Source: Intoshia linei | Lineage: Eukaryota > Orthonectida > Rhopaluridae | Reading direction: 5' to 3' | DNA length: 64,000 nucleotides | NCBI GenBank assembly: GCA_001642005.1 | Contig: LWCA01000016.1 | Location: forward strand, 1-64,000 | Part shown: positions 34,301 to 45,900 of the stretch, piece after piece | Layout: the number at the start of each line of letters is the position of its first letter | Numbering within the stretch: position 1 is the stretch's first letter | The notes under the pieces: generated by a model | The model's input: only the letters and a program-made list of their open reading frames with translations | The model's database searches: none | What the model was told of the DNA's origin: nothing | Program-made: the position numbers and the translations under genes

Positions 34301-37300
34301 TTCAGTAGATCCATCTTGAATGAACTAGAAGCCCAATCTCGTAAAGAAACTAGCCTTGGTATTTGTTAATTTAAATTATTCATTGTAAATATTGTAAAAT
34401 GTTGTGTATATTATTATATATTGCCAAATATAAGTAAACGTTGCTTAATATTCGTAATATTTGATATATCGATTCGTCCATTTCAATGTGACACAATACC
34501 GCAAGTTTAGTTATACTGTATTAGGGCGTGCTAAAGGAATGAATAATTATCGACAAAATGGTCCATTTGGCGTGGAAGGGAATCCAATGATGAATAATCA
34601 GTGGATGAGAAGCATGTTTGCTTCCGGCATGCGTAATATGCCTTTTAATCCTATGCTTCAAATGCAAAACTCTAATATGATGGTAAGATTCGTCATTTAA
34701 CTTAGAAAAATGTAATTATTTATTAGAGAAATCAAATGCCTCCCTTTAATATGCAAGTACCACCCTTCAGTACGTTTTAATCATTTTTAAATGTTCCATG
34801 TCAACAGGTTTTATTTTTTTTGTCGTTTGATTTTTACGTTATATCATACTTATTAATTTTACTTGAAGTTTTGTTGTTTCACGTCATTTAGTTGAATTTA
34901 ATTGTATTGTAAATTTGTTGCTGTACAATAAATGTTTATAAATTATAGTTGTAGTGTATAATTAATAATGGATTGTAAGTATCAAAATTTTAGAGGTTAT
35001 ATTGCAGCAACGTGGACAACGTCACATTCTCATGACAAACTAATTTTTTAAACATTTAGTTTGCGAGTTTATACATGATTTATTTTCATTTGCCATCCCT
35101 GCTTAATTAATGCTATATAATTTATTGTGTTTCTACTATTTAGATGTACGATTAACAATGATTAGTAAATAAAAATTATCATTACCACATTACTTGAGAT
35201 TAACACACGTCATAATATTCAAAGTTTAAATTAAAATGCAGACTACATCTGTAAAATGTAAATACAGCAGATGGACAAATCATGAAAATGTAACCTTATT
35301 AGCTATACTTATGAAAAAATTTACAAGATTTTTGTATAAAAATAATTTATTAATCTTAATTCAATTGAATTTTATCCATATTAATTAATAGACTATATCA
35401 GAGGTCTTCATGTTTCTATAAAGAAATATTGTATTGTTATTTTTGAATTAAACGTTAAACAGATATTCAATTTTTTACCAGTAAAGGATACAATTTTGGT
35501 GCCGCGAAACTATTGAAATAATAAAATTCATTTATTAAAATGGGTGAGGGACTCATGGACTATATCCATTATGTAAATTAGTTTTTTGATTCTTTTCAAC
35601 TACCATTAATTCAAGAATTTACAAATTTTTTAAACTAATTTTGGAAAAATACATGACTACTTGTCCGGATAATCTTGCAAAAAATTCGCTCATGAACATT
35701 CTTCCACGTTTTAGAACAAGATCGAGACTATTTTTGTCAAAAACCCTTGATGGTATTGAAAAAAACGAATAAATACTGAATTAAAAATCTCTAATCATAT
35801 TAATACATTATAAATCTTGTACATCATTCATTTATTGTACCGACCTGTTTATAACATTTCAACCAGGGATTTCTACACTTTCTGCATGGCGGTGATACTT
35901 TCTAGAATTTGAGATAAAAAACGTAATAAATTGACATTAAATTAGTTTATATTTATGATAGTCATTATAAATAGATTCTACAGATAAAATTTTTATTTGG
36001 AATTTTTGGTTCATACAAATTTGTTAAGAAAAAATAAATAATTCAAATAACCGCTAACAAAAATGTTTTTAATAAGGACTTAGACTGTATTACATACTTT
36101 TAATAATTTTAAAATTTTTTGAACTTTAAAATTATTTCTAATAATTAAAAATATAGAATAACTTTAAATGAATGAGAAAATTAAATTAAATGCCCTTTAA
36201 CACCAGGAACTTAATTTTTATATTTACCTGTAACCAAGATTTTGACCTGAGCATAGCCGGTGCGCCATCAGTACAAAAACCGCATACATTGTTACAATTT
36301 AAATTTCTTCAATAAAAAATTCATTAATTTTTTTTAAAATATCCATTATTTTATTTGTAAGGAGTTCACTACAAAATGAGAATTCTATCTTAATTTCATT
36401 CAAGAAATACCTCACAAATAATTTATAATAATTTGCCACCCCTAACGACCGCGACCACTTGAGAAACTGTGATCTAAATTTAGATCATTTATTATTAGAT
36501 TCTAAACGAAAAATTTGAAAAAATTCTACGCTTATGCCCTATTCATTAGAACTAGTTCAGTGGTTCCCAACATACTTCAAGTTTGGTACTCTACGCATAA
36601 AAATGAAATTTCGTACCCCTATAATAATTTCTAGTTGTAACTGACAAAGTATAAATTAAAAAAATTATATTAAAAATTTTAAATAAACATTTAATTTAAA
36701 CCTTACTTCACTAAAACGTATATTTGAAAAATTATTGAAGTCATAATAGAAACGTTAGAAATTAAGTTTTTTATAATTTTTATTTTTAATTATTTTGTGA
36801 AATCTTAATTTTTGTATATTTTAAAAGATATTTAATTTATAAATAAAACTATGAATCAGGCTCAAGACTAACTGGGACCTCTGATATCATTGTGTGATTT
36901 GATCTCCATTTGTCAACTGCTGTTTCATGCTTATGAAATTTATATATTTTACATACCTAGATAATTTCTAAAAAAATTCATAGAATAGTAAAGATAATTT
37001 AAAATTATTTAAATAGAAAAGTTTAAACGTCGAATATATATTATTTTATAAATACACTGAATTGATTACACCTGTCAAAAAAATTAATTCATTTTGTTTA
37101 TTTATTTATTTGTGTTTACGGACTTTTAATTCGATATAAGATTAATGGAAAATGATTTTAAAGTTGATTATTATGACCTAATTGAAGATTTGATTAATAA
37201 ATATAACATTTTTTTGACATTTAAATTTCATAATGTCTCGGCAGAATCAAATTTGAAAATGTATATCAATATTATACAAATATAAATTTTTGTATATCCA

Positions 37301-39154
37301 ATACAATATATTTATTATAGTAATAGGATTGTGACAAATATTTTAGACGAGGGGTAGGCAACTAGTGGCCCACGGTCCAAAAGTGGTCCACAGAATAGTT
37401 TTAGTAGCCCTTTGAGTAAATATGTAAATTATTTATTTTTCTACCATAATTGGCTCATTCATTTATCACATGTTCATTTTAGCTCTATTTACTAGAACAG
37501 TTTCTCCTCAGTTAAAATTGAAATTTATTATGTTAGAAAATTTCAAAAACGGAGCCCGTAGAATTTTTTGATAAAAAAAGTGGCTACGAGACGCAAACGT
37601 TTGCCGGACTCCGGATTTTAAATTAACTAATTGAATTTTGTTGACGTGGAATATTTCATAATGTATATTTAAAAATTTATAATATTCTACAATAATAGAT
37701 CAAAATTCTTCTGAAATGCATGTGAATCCTGCGTTTTTTCAACAGAAACAGGATGGTCATAAAGATCGGTACAAGGAGGATAAATACGAAAAGTCGAGAG
37801 ATCGTTATTCCTCACATCACAGTCGAAAAACCAACAGGTACAATGATTTGAATGATGGAGACGATGCAAGTATAAATCGATTGAAAGACTTGGTAGATAA
37901 TGCTGTTGGTACGGCTTATGACATTGCAAAGCGTGGTGAGTTTTATAATTTAAATTTATACACTCTAAATAAGCTAGTTCAAGATGCGACCTTTTACCAG
38001 AGCTGAACCTCCGTATTCGGAGATAAATTTAATTAAAATATCAAGTGAATACCGTTGGTGATGTGACTAGATACATGAGACTTCGCATTATTTGTTAACA
38101 TTTTTAGGGCTATTTTTTATTTTCGGGTGGCATCGAGTTTGGTAGGTTCGGCTGTGCCTGTTAGTCTAAAGTTTATGGCCTGCCAAAAATTATAATGTAA
38201 AAGAGGATCCTTATAAATTTTTTAATATTTTGAGTCAAAATTTAATTTTTAAGCAAAATAATAATATTTTATTAAAGCTAAAGCGTTTGGTACTATAAGA
38301 AAGTTTGACGTACTCCAGCGTTTCACAAATACCGGTCTGTGAACCAGTATTGGTCGGTGAAAATGTTTTACTAATTAGAAGTTATTAATCAATTTATTAC
38401 GTTTTTTATCAAATTTTTTTTAATGTTGCCTAGTAATTTCACTATAATGGTCCGCGATAAATTTTATAATTTATACCGGTCGCCGTTAAAAAAATGTGGA
38501 AACCCTGGCGTACGCTATGGATTTTTTTGAAAGCTGTATGCAACTGTATTTTTAATTTTTGGTGTCTTGTGAAAATTCCCATTTCTTCGGATAACCCTGA
38601 TATAAATACTTTGCAATTGTTAATTGTTAATTTAGGAAAAGCAGCAGATGCTCTTGATCATATTGTCCAAGCTTTAGGAACTCTTAGATCATCAAACCAT
38701 TCTTCTTCACGTAATACTGTCAGAAATCTTATTGAACAATTACAAGACGTGTATAGTTCCATTGAATCATCCAGTAAACGTAGAAGGTATATAAACAATT
38801 TATAAAATTTAAAACAACATAATTACAAGTGGAACTATTTACTCAAGTGTTTCTCAACCGTTTTATTCTGGCGCAATTTAAATTTTTAAAAAACATGCGG
38901 CTTCTTATTTGTTGGTTCCATTGGTACAAACTGTTGGTGTCCTAATCGGGCGGACCCGATTGGGAAACACTGATTTATGACTTTCATTGACATGACATTT
39001 ATTAAAATAATTTAGAAGCAGATCCAGAACTCAAGGTAGTGATTCCCGACACAGAAGAAGAAGACGTCGAAGTAGCGAAGATGAATATGATCGGTATGAT
39101 AGATACAGACGATCATCATCTAGGCACTCTTCAAATTATCGATCTCGACGATAA
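31335..39154 (+). CDS. CPSF6: Cleavage and polyadenylation specificity factor 6 (CFIm68-like)
   Basis: Large subunit of cleavage factor Im, which with CPSF5 binds UGUA in pre-mRNA and guides poly(A) site choice. Ten exons: 31335-31388, 31477-31647, 31704-31778, 34034-34137, 34189-34358, 34525-34682, 34727-34769, 37699-37935, 38636-38786, 39016-39154. They total 1302 nt, giving 433 aa (human 551). Order: acidic N-terminus (LVDSLDLYGDID), one RRM (MIIIGNLSWWTTDDDILSTF; VDIKFYENRVNGQSKGYV), a linker rich in N, M, P, G, the family motif HVNPAFF, a helical region (AADALDHIVQALGTL), and a short RS-type tail (HRRRRRRSSEDEYDR). The proline-rich middle is much shorter than in vertebrates. Introns 3 (2.3 kb) and 7 (2.9 kb) hold hAT remains. 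The stop is 42 bp from the convergent zinc exporter's stop. The gene could be called CPSF7 by some; HVNPAFF and length favour CPSF6. Confidence 0.92.
32080..32712 (+). pseudogene. hAT transposase fossil (ZBED5/GTF2IRD2-like C-terminal part) in CPSF6 intron 3
   Basis: One reading frame with two stops (TAA at 32146 and 32467). It reads WLFDFGFIVDIT, then VEKLKLFIIQL, DLKVQFEGRFTDYKK, PGHFQLESIDLQTN and LFGSTYRCEQLLSLN. This is the C-terminal dimerisation region of domesticated-type hAT transposases; the CEQLLS segment is diagnostic. The catalytic N-terminal half is missing. It is on the same strand as CPSF6 but is not spliced in. Confidence 0.8.
35874..36469 (-). pseudogene. hAT element remnant with transposase fragment in CPSF6 intron 7
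   Basis: The ends CAGGGATTTCTACACTTTCT and (inverted) CAGTTTCTCAAGTGGTCG look like hAT termini. On the minus strand about 36245-36420 reads FSFCSELLTNKIMDILKKI and then, in a shifted frame, CGFCTDGAPAMLRS, the DGAPAML block found in ZBED/GTF2IRD2-type transposases. Short, frameshifted and dead. Confidence 0.7.
36570..36890. mobile_element. Possible hAT-type MITE in CPSF6 intron 7
   Basis: Left end CAGTGGTTCCCAACATACTT with a TGGTACTCTACGCATAAAAA interior typical of such elements, and a weak inverted end at GGGACCTCTG (about 36868). The boundary on the right is uncertain. Confidence 0.4.
37348..37614 (+). mobile_element. hAT-type MITE, family 1
   Basis: Starts CGAGGGGTAGGCAACTAGTG and ends TTTGCCGGACTCCGG. 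Flanks ATTTTAGA and ATTTTAAA agree at 7 of 8 positions. The interior shares GCCCTTTGAGTAAATATGTA with the copy at 8411-8693. It lies 84 bp before CPSF6 exon 8. Confidence 0.75.
38315..38508 (-). mobile_element. hAT-type MITE, family 2, in CPSF6 intron 8
   Basis: Starts CCAGCGTTTCACAAATACCG and ends GTGGAAACCCTGG. It is a reverse-oriented relative of the copies at 2961-3141 and 11779-11965. Flanks ACGTACTC and GCGTACGC-like are similar but imperfect. Confidence 0.65.
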
Positions 39155-39196
39155 TTTATAAATGTAATCTGTTTTGTAGAAATAAATTTTTGTAAT

Positions 39197-42100
39197 TTAT
39201 TCTTGACAACAATAATATTTTTCACATTCACCAGTTTGGCATTTAAGTATACATGGGATTTTGGGTTTATTTCCAGACTAAACAGAATTACATTTAATAG
39301 ATAGAATAAATACAAATTTTACATACTTGAATAAATTCAGGTTGAACGGTGGTATTATGAATTCCATTGTCATGAAATAATTCTTTGACCATTTTCGCTA
39401 TAATCATGTAGCTATCCACGTTTTTGCAGCTTATATGTATAGATGCAATGACTGAATTACATGTCAGTTGCCATACATGAAATTCGTGTATTGCTTTTAT
39501 ACCAGGTATCTTAATATTTCATGTTAATACATATAATTATAATATTACATTTTCGAGTAATTGTTTTAATCGATCGATATTCATATTGACTGGTGCAGTT
39601 TGCATTAAAATTAATGAAGCACGTTTGAAAAGAGGTATAGTTCCACATAAAATAATGGTAACGAGGAGTAGACTAATGATTGGGTCAACAAATTGTGCCC
39701 AATCGGATTTTACATATTTTATAATTAAAACGCTTATTATGACAACAATTGATCCTAACGTATCACCGGCGATATGCAGAGCGACTCCTTGCATATTTAA
39801 ATTATCACTTACTAAATTTCAATTTTATTTTATAGAGTTATGTGTTACAACAGGATATAAATATTCTAAATAATACAAATTGTTTCTTTTGTTTTTTTTT
39901 TTGGTCCTATAATATAAAATAAAATATAGGAACCTCGACAATGTTAATTTAATTAAATCTAAAGTAAAAGGTGCTGATAAAAGCATTATAGGTAATAAAT
40001 TATAAACAATTATTATTATAATATATTAATTTTAGTAATAATTACATTTTTCTGATGAGTGGATTCATAAGCACTGCAATTATTTTTAGTTTCAATTAAA
40101 CTGTAGTATTCGGCATCAGATGGTTTATGGTTATGTGAGTGATCGTGCCCATGATCTATAATTTAAAGCTGATGAAATTTGTAATATTATTTTTATTCAG
40201 AGGTGGGCACAGTTTTTTAAAAGCTAAAACTGATTTTTGGACATATTTATTTAGAATTAGTTGTTAATTATACTATTTGAGATTTCTCAAATATAATGAT
40301 AGTTTTGATTAAACAAAATATGCCATGACATTAATTAATATATTATCTATGTATGATACTGCATATAATACATATTCAGCGTTTCTAATTGTGTTTCAGC
40401 TGGCTTTGAAAACCACATTATTAGAAACTGTAATTTTATGACTATTTACTATTTAGGATTAAATTAGGAAACCCACATCTCACTATACTTCAAAATACAT
40501 CGTAAATAGTACAATAAACATTGATTAATAATGCTCAGTTATGTTATTTTTACTCATCATCATGGACGCTGGATCATTAAGCAACAATGATAATTTGATG
40601 GAAGAGACTTTTTCCATTTCCATTTTATAATTTCCATTTTATAAACAATATTTTTAATTTTCACCTTTGTACAAAATTAGAATAAATATAACAAAATGCA
40701 CAATATAGTACTAAAAATGTTAATATATAAATTACAATCTCCAATAATACAAAGTCCCAATATATTTATAGCTAAACCAATCGAAGCAACAATTAATAAT
40801 AAATTGACGTTTTTATCTTCAATTAAAAGTTTGATATTGGATGCATCATTTTTGTCTAATGTTGCGAGTAGTGTAATTTTTTGTATTGCTTCCGTAACAA
40901 TTATAAAGCATAAAGCCCCCATGTATACTGAATTAACTAGGGCTCCTAAAATGCATTTAATTTAAACTCTTATCAAATATATGTGTCAGTAAATTAAAAT
41001 TAAAACCACAAAAATAAAATGTTCATCGTGCAATAGGGCTATTCTACTTTTCTAATATAAAAATGATATTTATAGAATATGAGCGCCGCTTAATTTGCTG
41101 CAGAATGATATTAAAATATTTAATTTTTATCCAAAAAAACCCCCGAGTCTTAAAGTTTTCATTTTATGTTTTTTCAATTAGTTTATTGAAAATTTTAATA
41201 ATCCGTTGTTGTGTTGATAAATTTAAATACCAATTTTCAATTTATCTGAATTTATAAAACTTTTAAAAATGTCGAATATTGAAATGATTTCATCATTCGA
41301 AAGTTTACAATAAATTTCCGAAATAATTTCGTATTTTGTTGAATCAAACGGTATAATAATGACCATTGAACCTTGTCAAAGATCATTTTCGACATTAATT
41401 AATGTTAGTAAATTAACTATTAAAATTGAAAATATACTTTCAAAAACTATAAACAAATGTAATTCATATTTGTTTGTTAAATTCAATTTAATTTAAATTC
41501 TTACCAATTTTCTATGTACAAATGTACTTGTGTAAAAAATAGTTAAGAAATATAGATAGTATCTACGGTAATAAAATATTCACAAAAGTGATGAATTAAA
41601 TTTTATTATTTTTTAATCCGTTTTACTCTTAATACTATAAACTTGACAAAATTATTTTTTTACAATGGTATTTAAAAAATATTTGAGTAGTAGCATTTAA
41701 AACATTTTGACCCAGTTCATATAAATTCATGTCTTTTTTTGAAATTATATAATTTTTTTAAAAATGACGAAAAGTTTGTCCGTGAACCGTGTCTAAAATA
41801 AACGATTTTTATTGATTTTTTTTAATTAATATGATAAGTGTCACATGATCTATGTTATATTTTAGAATTATAACAAATGCATGACAATTACGGGGAAAAA
41901 AATGTTGCCATATTTTTTTACTATGAAAAATGTTAGGAAAACAGAAAAAGGTAAAGACGCGGGGTGCTTAATTTTCTTTGTTACAAAAATAAAAAAATTA
42001 TATCATTCTGCAGCAAATTAAATGAAGATTATTATCTATATATGTCTTTTTTAAATTTCAAAAAAAATTATACAAAGTCCAAATTAGAATAGCTAATAGC

Positions 42101-42698
42101 AAATTCTTTGTAATTTTAATAATAAAAAAAAAATGTAATGATCCTAATCTCTAAAATTAAAATTAGAAACAATTAATTATAATTTTTTTGTAACCATCGA
42201 TTTTCAAATTTAATTTAAATTTAAATTTACTATATTTGTATTTTTATATTATTTTAATCAAACTTTTTCAAAATAAATAAAATTACAAACAATTTGCTAT
42301 TTCTTAATTGTAAAATGTACATGTACATAATTAAATTAATATAATAATTACCAACAATTTCGGCTCTAACCCAACCGAATCTAAATTAGTGGAAAAAAAA
42401 TTTAAAATAAAATACGTATTTTGTCGACTTTGGCGAGTTGAAATCTAAAACATAATATAACTGTAAGAAAACTAAATGTAATACATGTAAATGTAATCAC
42501 AACGTAAATAAAGAAAATTACTTGTAGAGCAATTATTCCTATAATTAAAGACATGATATCAGAAAGCATATGATATGCATCAGACACTAATGCTAACGAA
42601 TTTGTCTTTTGACCGACAACTAGTTCAGTCAAAAAAAAGGAAAATGTTAATATTAAAATAACTATCAATTTAATAGTATCCTTTTTAATTTTCAACAT
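39197..42698 (-). CDS. Zinc exporter, SLC30A1 (ZnT1)-like, paralog a
   Basis: Cation diffusion facilitator that moves Zn2+ out of the cytosol. Exons seen from the 5' end: 42698-42522, 42444-42416, 42380-42352, 40945-40736, 40155-40046, about 39807-39549, 39509-39325, 39277-39197 (roughly 360 aa). TM2 carries SDAYHMLSD and TM5 LHIAGDTLGS, the paired His/Asp metal site. The ZnT1-type QNTFGWVRAEIVGALVN follows TM2. A short His-rich loop (HGHDHSHNHK) separates TM4 and TM5. The C-terminal cytosolic domain has AIHEFHVWQLTCN and FHDNGIHNTTVQPEF, then a Cys-rich end. The join between 40046 and 39807 is out of phase as drawn; a microexon near 39850-39870 (AATATTTATATCCTGTT, 17 nt) would repair it. Tandem paralog of the next gene. 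Confidence 0.88.
41365..41460 (+). pseudogene. Possible hAT C-terminal dimerisation fragment
   Basis: In an intron of zinc exporter a, the + strand reads TIEPCQRSFSTLINVSKL, which resembles the ERSFSTL block of hAT transposases. The fragment is about 30 codons with no continuation. The match is weak. Confidence 0.3.
41812..41960. repeat. Duplicated non-coding block near zinc exporter a
   Basis: About 120-150 bp, including GTGTCACATGATCTATGTTA and GTTAGGAAAACAGAAAAAGG, almost identical to 48757-48887. This copy is in intron 3 of exporter a and has an extra stretch of about 28 bp. The partner lies upstream of exporter b. It is either a short repeat or a retained non-coding part of the duplication. 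Confidence 0.7.
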
Positions 42699-42923
42699 GT
42701 AAACATTCAAAAAAAAAAGCAAAATTATTTACTACTACAATTCATTATTGTAACAAGATAAAATAATTATAGTAAAATAGTAAGACAAGTAAAAATTGTT
42801 AACATTGTACAATTGTATATAATAAATAATAAAAATAGAATTTATTGTTGCATTTTATATAACTATATCACATTCAAATGTAATTAAATATATTATATAT
42901 TTCTGATGTTTGTCTACATTGTA

Positions 42924-45900
42924 CTACTTTTTTTCCAAAGTATTTGTTGGTTTTGTTTTTAGTTCTGACTTGGTTTCTTTACAACAATAGAATTCGTCAC
43001 AGTGCTGAGTATCACAAGCTAGCAGACAAGGGGATAATGATTCTCGTTCACTTTGTGTTGTATCATTTTCAGACTATATTTTTATTGTTATTATAAAAAC
43101 CACCAAAAAATTACTTCCATAAATTCTGGTTGAACTGTTATACTGTGAATTCCATTATCATGGAAAAAATCCTTCACCAATTTGGCAATCATCATGTATT
43201 GTTGAATTGTTCGGACTCTTATGTGAATAGAAGCAATTATGCGTTTTCCAGCCAACTGCCAAACGTGGAATTCGTGAACGGCCGATATTCCTTGGATCTG
43301 AAAAGATTAAGTCGTTTCAATATACTATAGTAGTTAAATAATTTTTTTTGCAAAGTTAAATTGTTCCAAATTAATCCTACCCTAAGAACAGTAAGTTTTT
43401 CTCGATGCAATTTAAAACAGTACTAAATAGTAGAGTTCTGTAACACATGATACGATTCAAAGCACGATTCAATATGTATCAAAAGTTCGTGCTTCGAGTT
43501 GTAAAGTAGGACTCTACTAACTGTATGTGGCAGATTCACTGGTGAATAACATTTCAATGATTTAAATCCCCTAATAGATTGACAAACTTTGACTTGTTAA
43601 CCTTTTTAAAGTTGCTGGAAAACGTTTACCCACAATAAAACTATTCGTTTGTCTCACACTGTTTTATATTAAAAATAATTACATTTCTAAGTAATTTATT
43701 CTCTAAAGCTTTAATGTTGATATTGCTAGGTACAGTTTGTAACAAGATGAGAGCAGATTTTTTGAATAAAGGTAGAAGGCTTGCGATTATTATACAGACA
43801 AGTAGAAGGCTAATAAAAAATTAAAAAAATAAAGCACGCAATAAACATATTAAATTATCATAAAACATGTATTACAATAAATGTATAACATTTAATTTAC
43901 ACTAATAAATCAAACCTTAATATTGGATCGATAAATTGAGTCCAATCACCTTCAACATATTTCATTATTAAAATGCTGATTATTACGACAATTGATCCCA
44001 ATGCATCACCCATAACATGCAAAATTACTCCTTTCATATTTAAATTATCCGCGGCTAAAAATAAATATAAGAAAAATAAATTAAATCAGTAATCAAAAAA
44101 TCAATTATACCCAACAAAAAATACACACAAATTTAGTACAAAAAAAATGAATAAATAATAAGTTGGCAAGTTCTTTAGTGCATTCCATTATTCTCATATT
44201 TTTTCAATAAAATTTAGTCATTATAATACAATTAAAACATATACTATATAGTATGTTTTCCAATAGTCTAGCACTCGTTGGAAAAATCAGAAAGAGTGAA
44301 AAAAATTTAAATTCATCTTTTCATATTTTGAACCAGGGATTCTCGACCTTTTCTATTAACATTTTTGATTAACTGCTCAACTTTTTCCGATCCTGCACTT
44401 AATTTTTAAAATTTGTTACATCCTTAACCAACATACTCTTTTTATGTACATTTAATTTAATCTATAAATATTAAAAAAAATTCAGCCAGAGTAATAGTAA
44501 CTGATATTGTTAAGTGACGGAGATTAACTGGAAATAAAAAACGTGTGCCAAAATAAATTATTTATAAATTATTATTGGTATTACAGAAACATGTGAAAAA
44601 TTTTTTAAAACCACTGGCATGTTTTTGTTTAGTGTTTTTATTCATTTCAATAATTTCACAACAATTATCAATTGATTTTGGAACAATATCATCTGTACTT
44701 ATAGATGTATTGGAATTTTCCATGTCTGTTTTTAATTCAAATAATTCTCGTGTGGTATAGTTTTCATTTTTAATTTCATTTGATGATTTAATAGATTTTT
44801 CATGGCTATGTGCATGGTCATGGCCATGGTCGTCTTCATGGCTGTGACCATGTGAATCTAAATAAACTGTGTAATTCGTGTATGATTTATGTTTTATAAC
44901 AGTGTTTACAAAATTGATAATTTACAAAGTTCATCAAGGACCAAGTATGGGCATCAAAAGTGGCATATATGAACTAGAGCCTGACACGCTGAGAGTAGCC
45001 GATAAAATATTTTTTAATATTAATAATACGGTCTAAAATTGTCAGTCTGAAAACAGGATCCGTAGTTCGAAATTCGAATGCCGAATGCAAATTTCAGAAA
45101 GTGTTTCATCACAAACATAACCAAATTGTAATATGTTTTTCTATGACATGCATTCAATAAGTCTTTAACTAAATTTAATCCGACCGAGAACACGAAAATT
45201 CAAAACGTGACAAAAGAGAAAAGAAAGAAACGTGCTTCGAAACGTGTTGCAGACTCCAATCAGTGGCGGATCTAGGATTTTCAACCAGGGGGCGAAATAA
45301 TTATTAGGGTTGAACTCATATAATGTATTTAAATTTAAATTTTTATATTATGTTCATTAATATATTTCTTCATTTTTAAAAAGTTTAATTTAAATTAATT
45401 TAATTTAGAATTTAAAAAAGCATTCTAATACAATTATTAAATAATTTTTAATCTCCAAGAATGTATAGTTTACATCAGACATTTCAACACTTTTTCGCTG
45501 TGGACGCCTACGATGATCCTGCTCTAAAGCATGGTTTCTTAACCTTTTTTAAATATAGCACCCCGTTAGCCAGATCAATTATTTGCAACACCCCTGTAAA
45601 AAATAAAAAACGATACTTTCAAATTCAAAGTAAAAATCCTATTTTATTGTCATTTTTAAAAACCACCCTATTAATATCCAACATAATCAATAACCACATC
45701 AATACATGGTAAAAATGAAGAAGCTGAATTTGATAAGATTTAAATTCACTTCAAATTTAAATATTTCACTTATTTCATCGATAAAGTAAAACTAGTTTTT
45801 CTAGCACCAGGTTAAGAAACTTTACTCTAAAGAGTTGCTTTTGACATAAAAATTGTTTTACACATGCAGGATACAAAAACTTAGAAATTTACCATAATCG

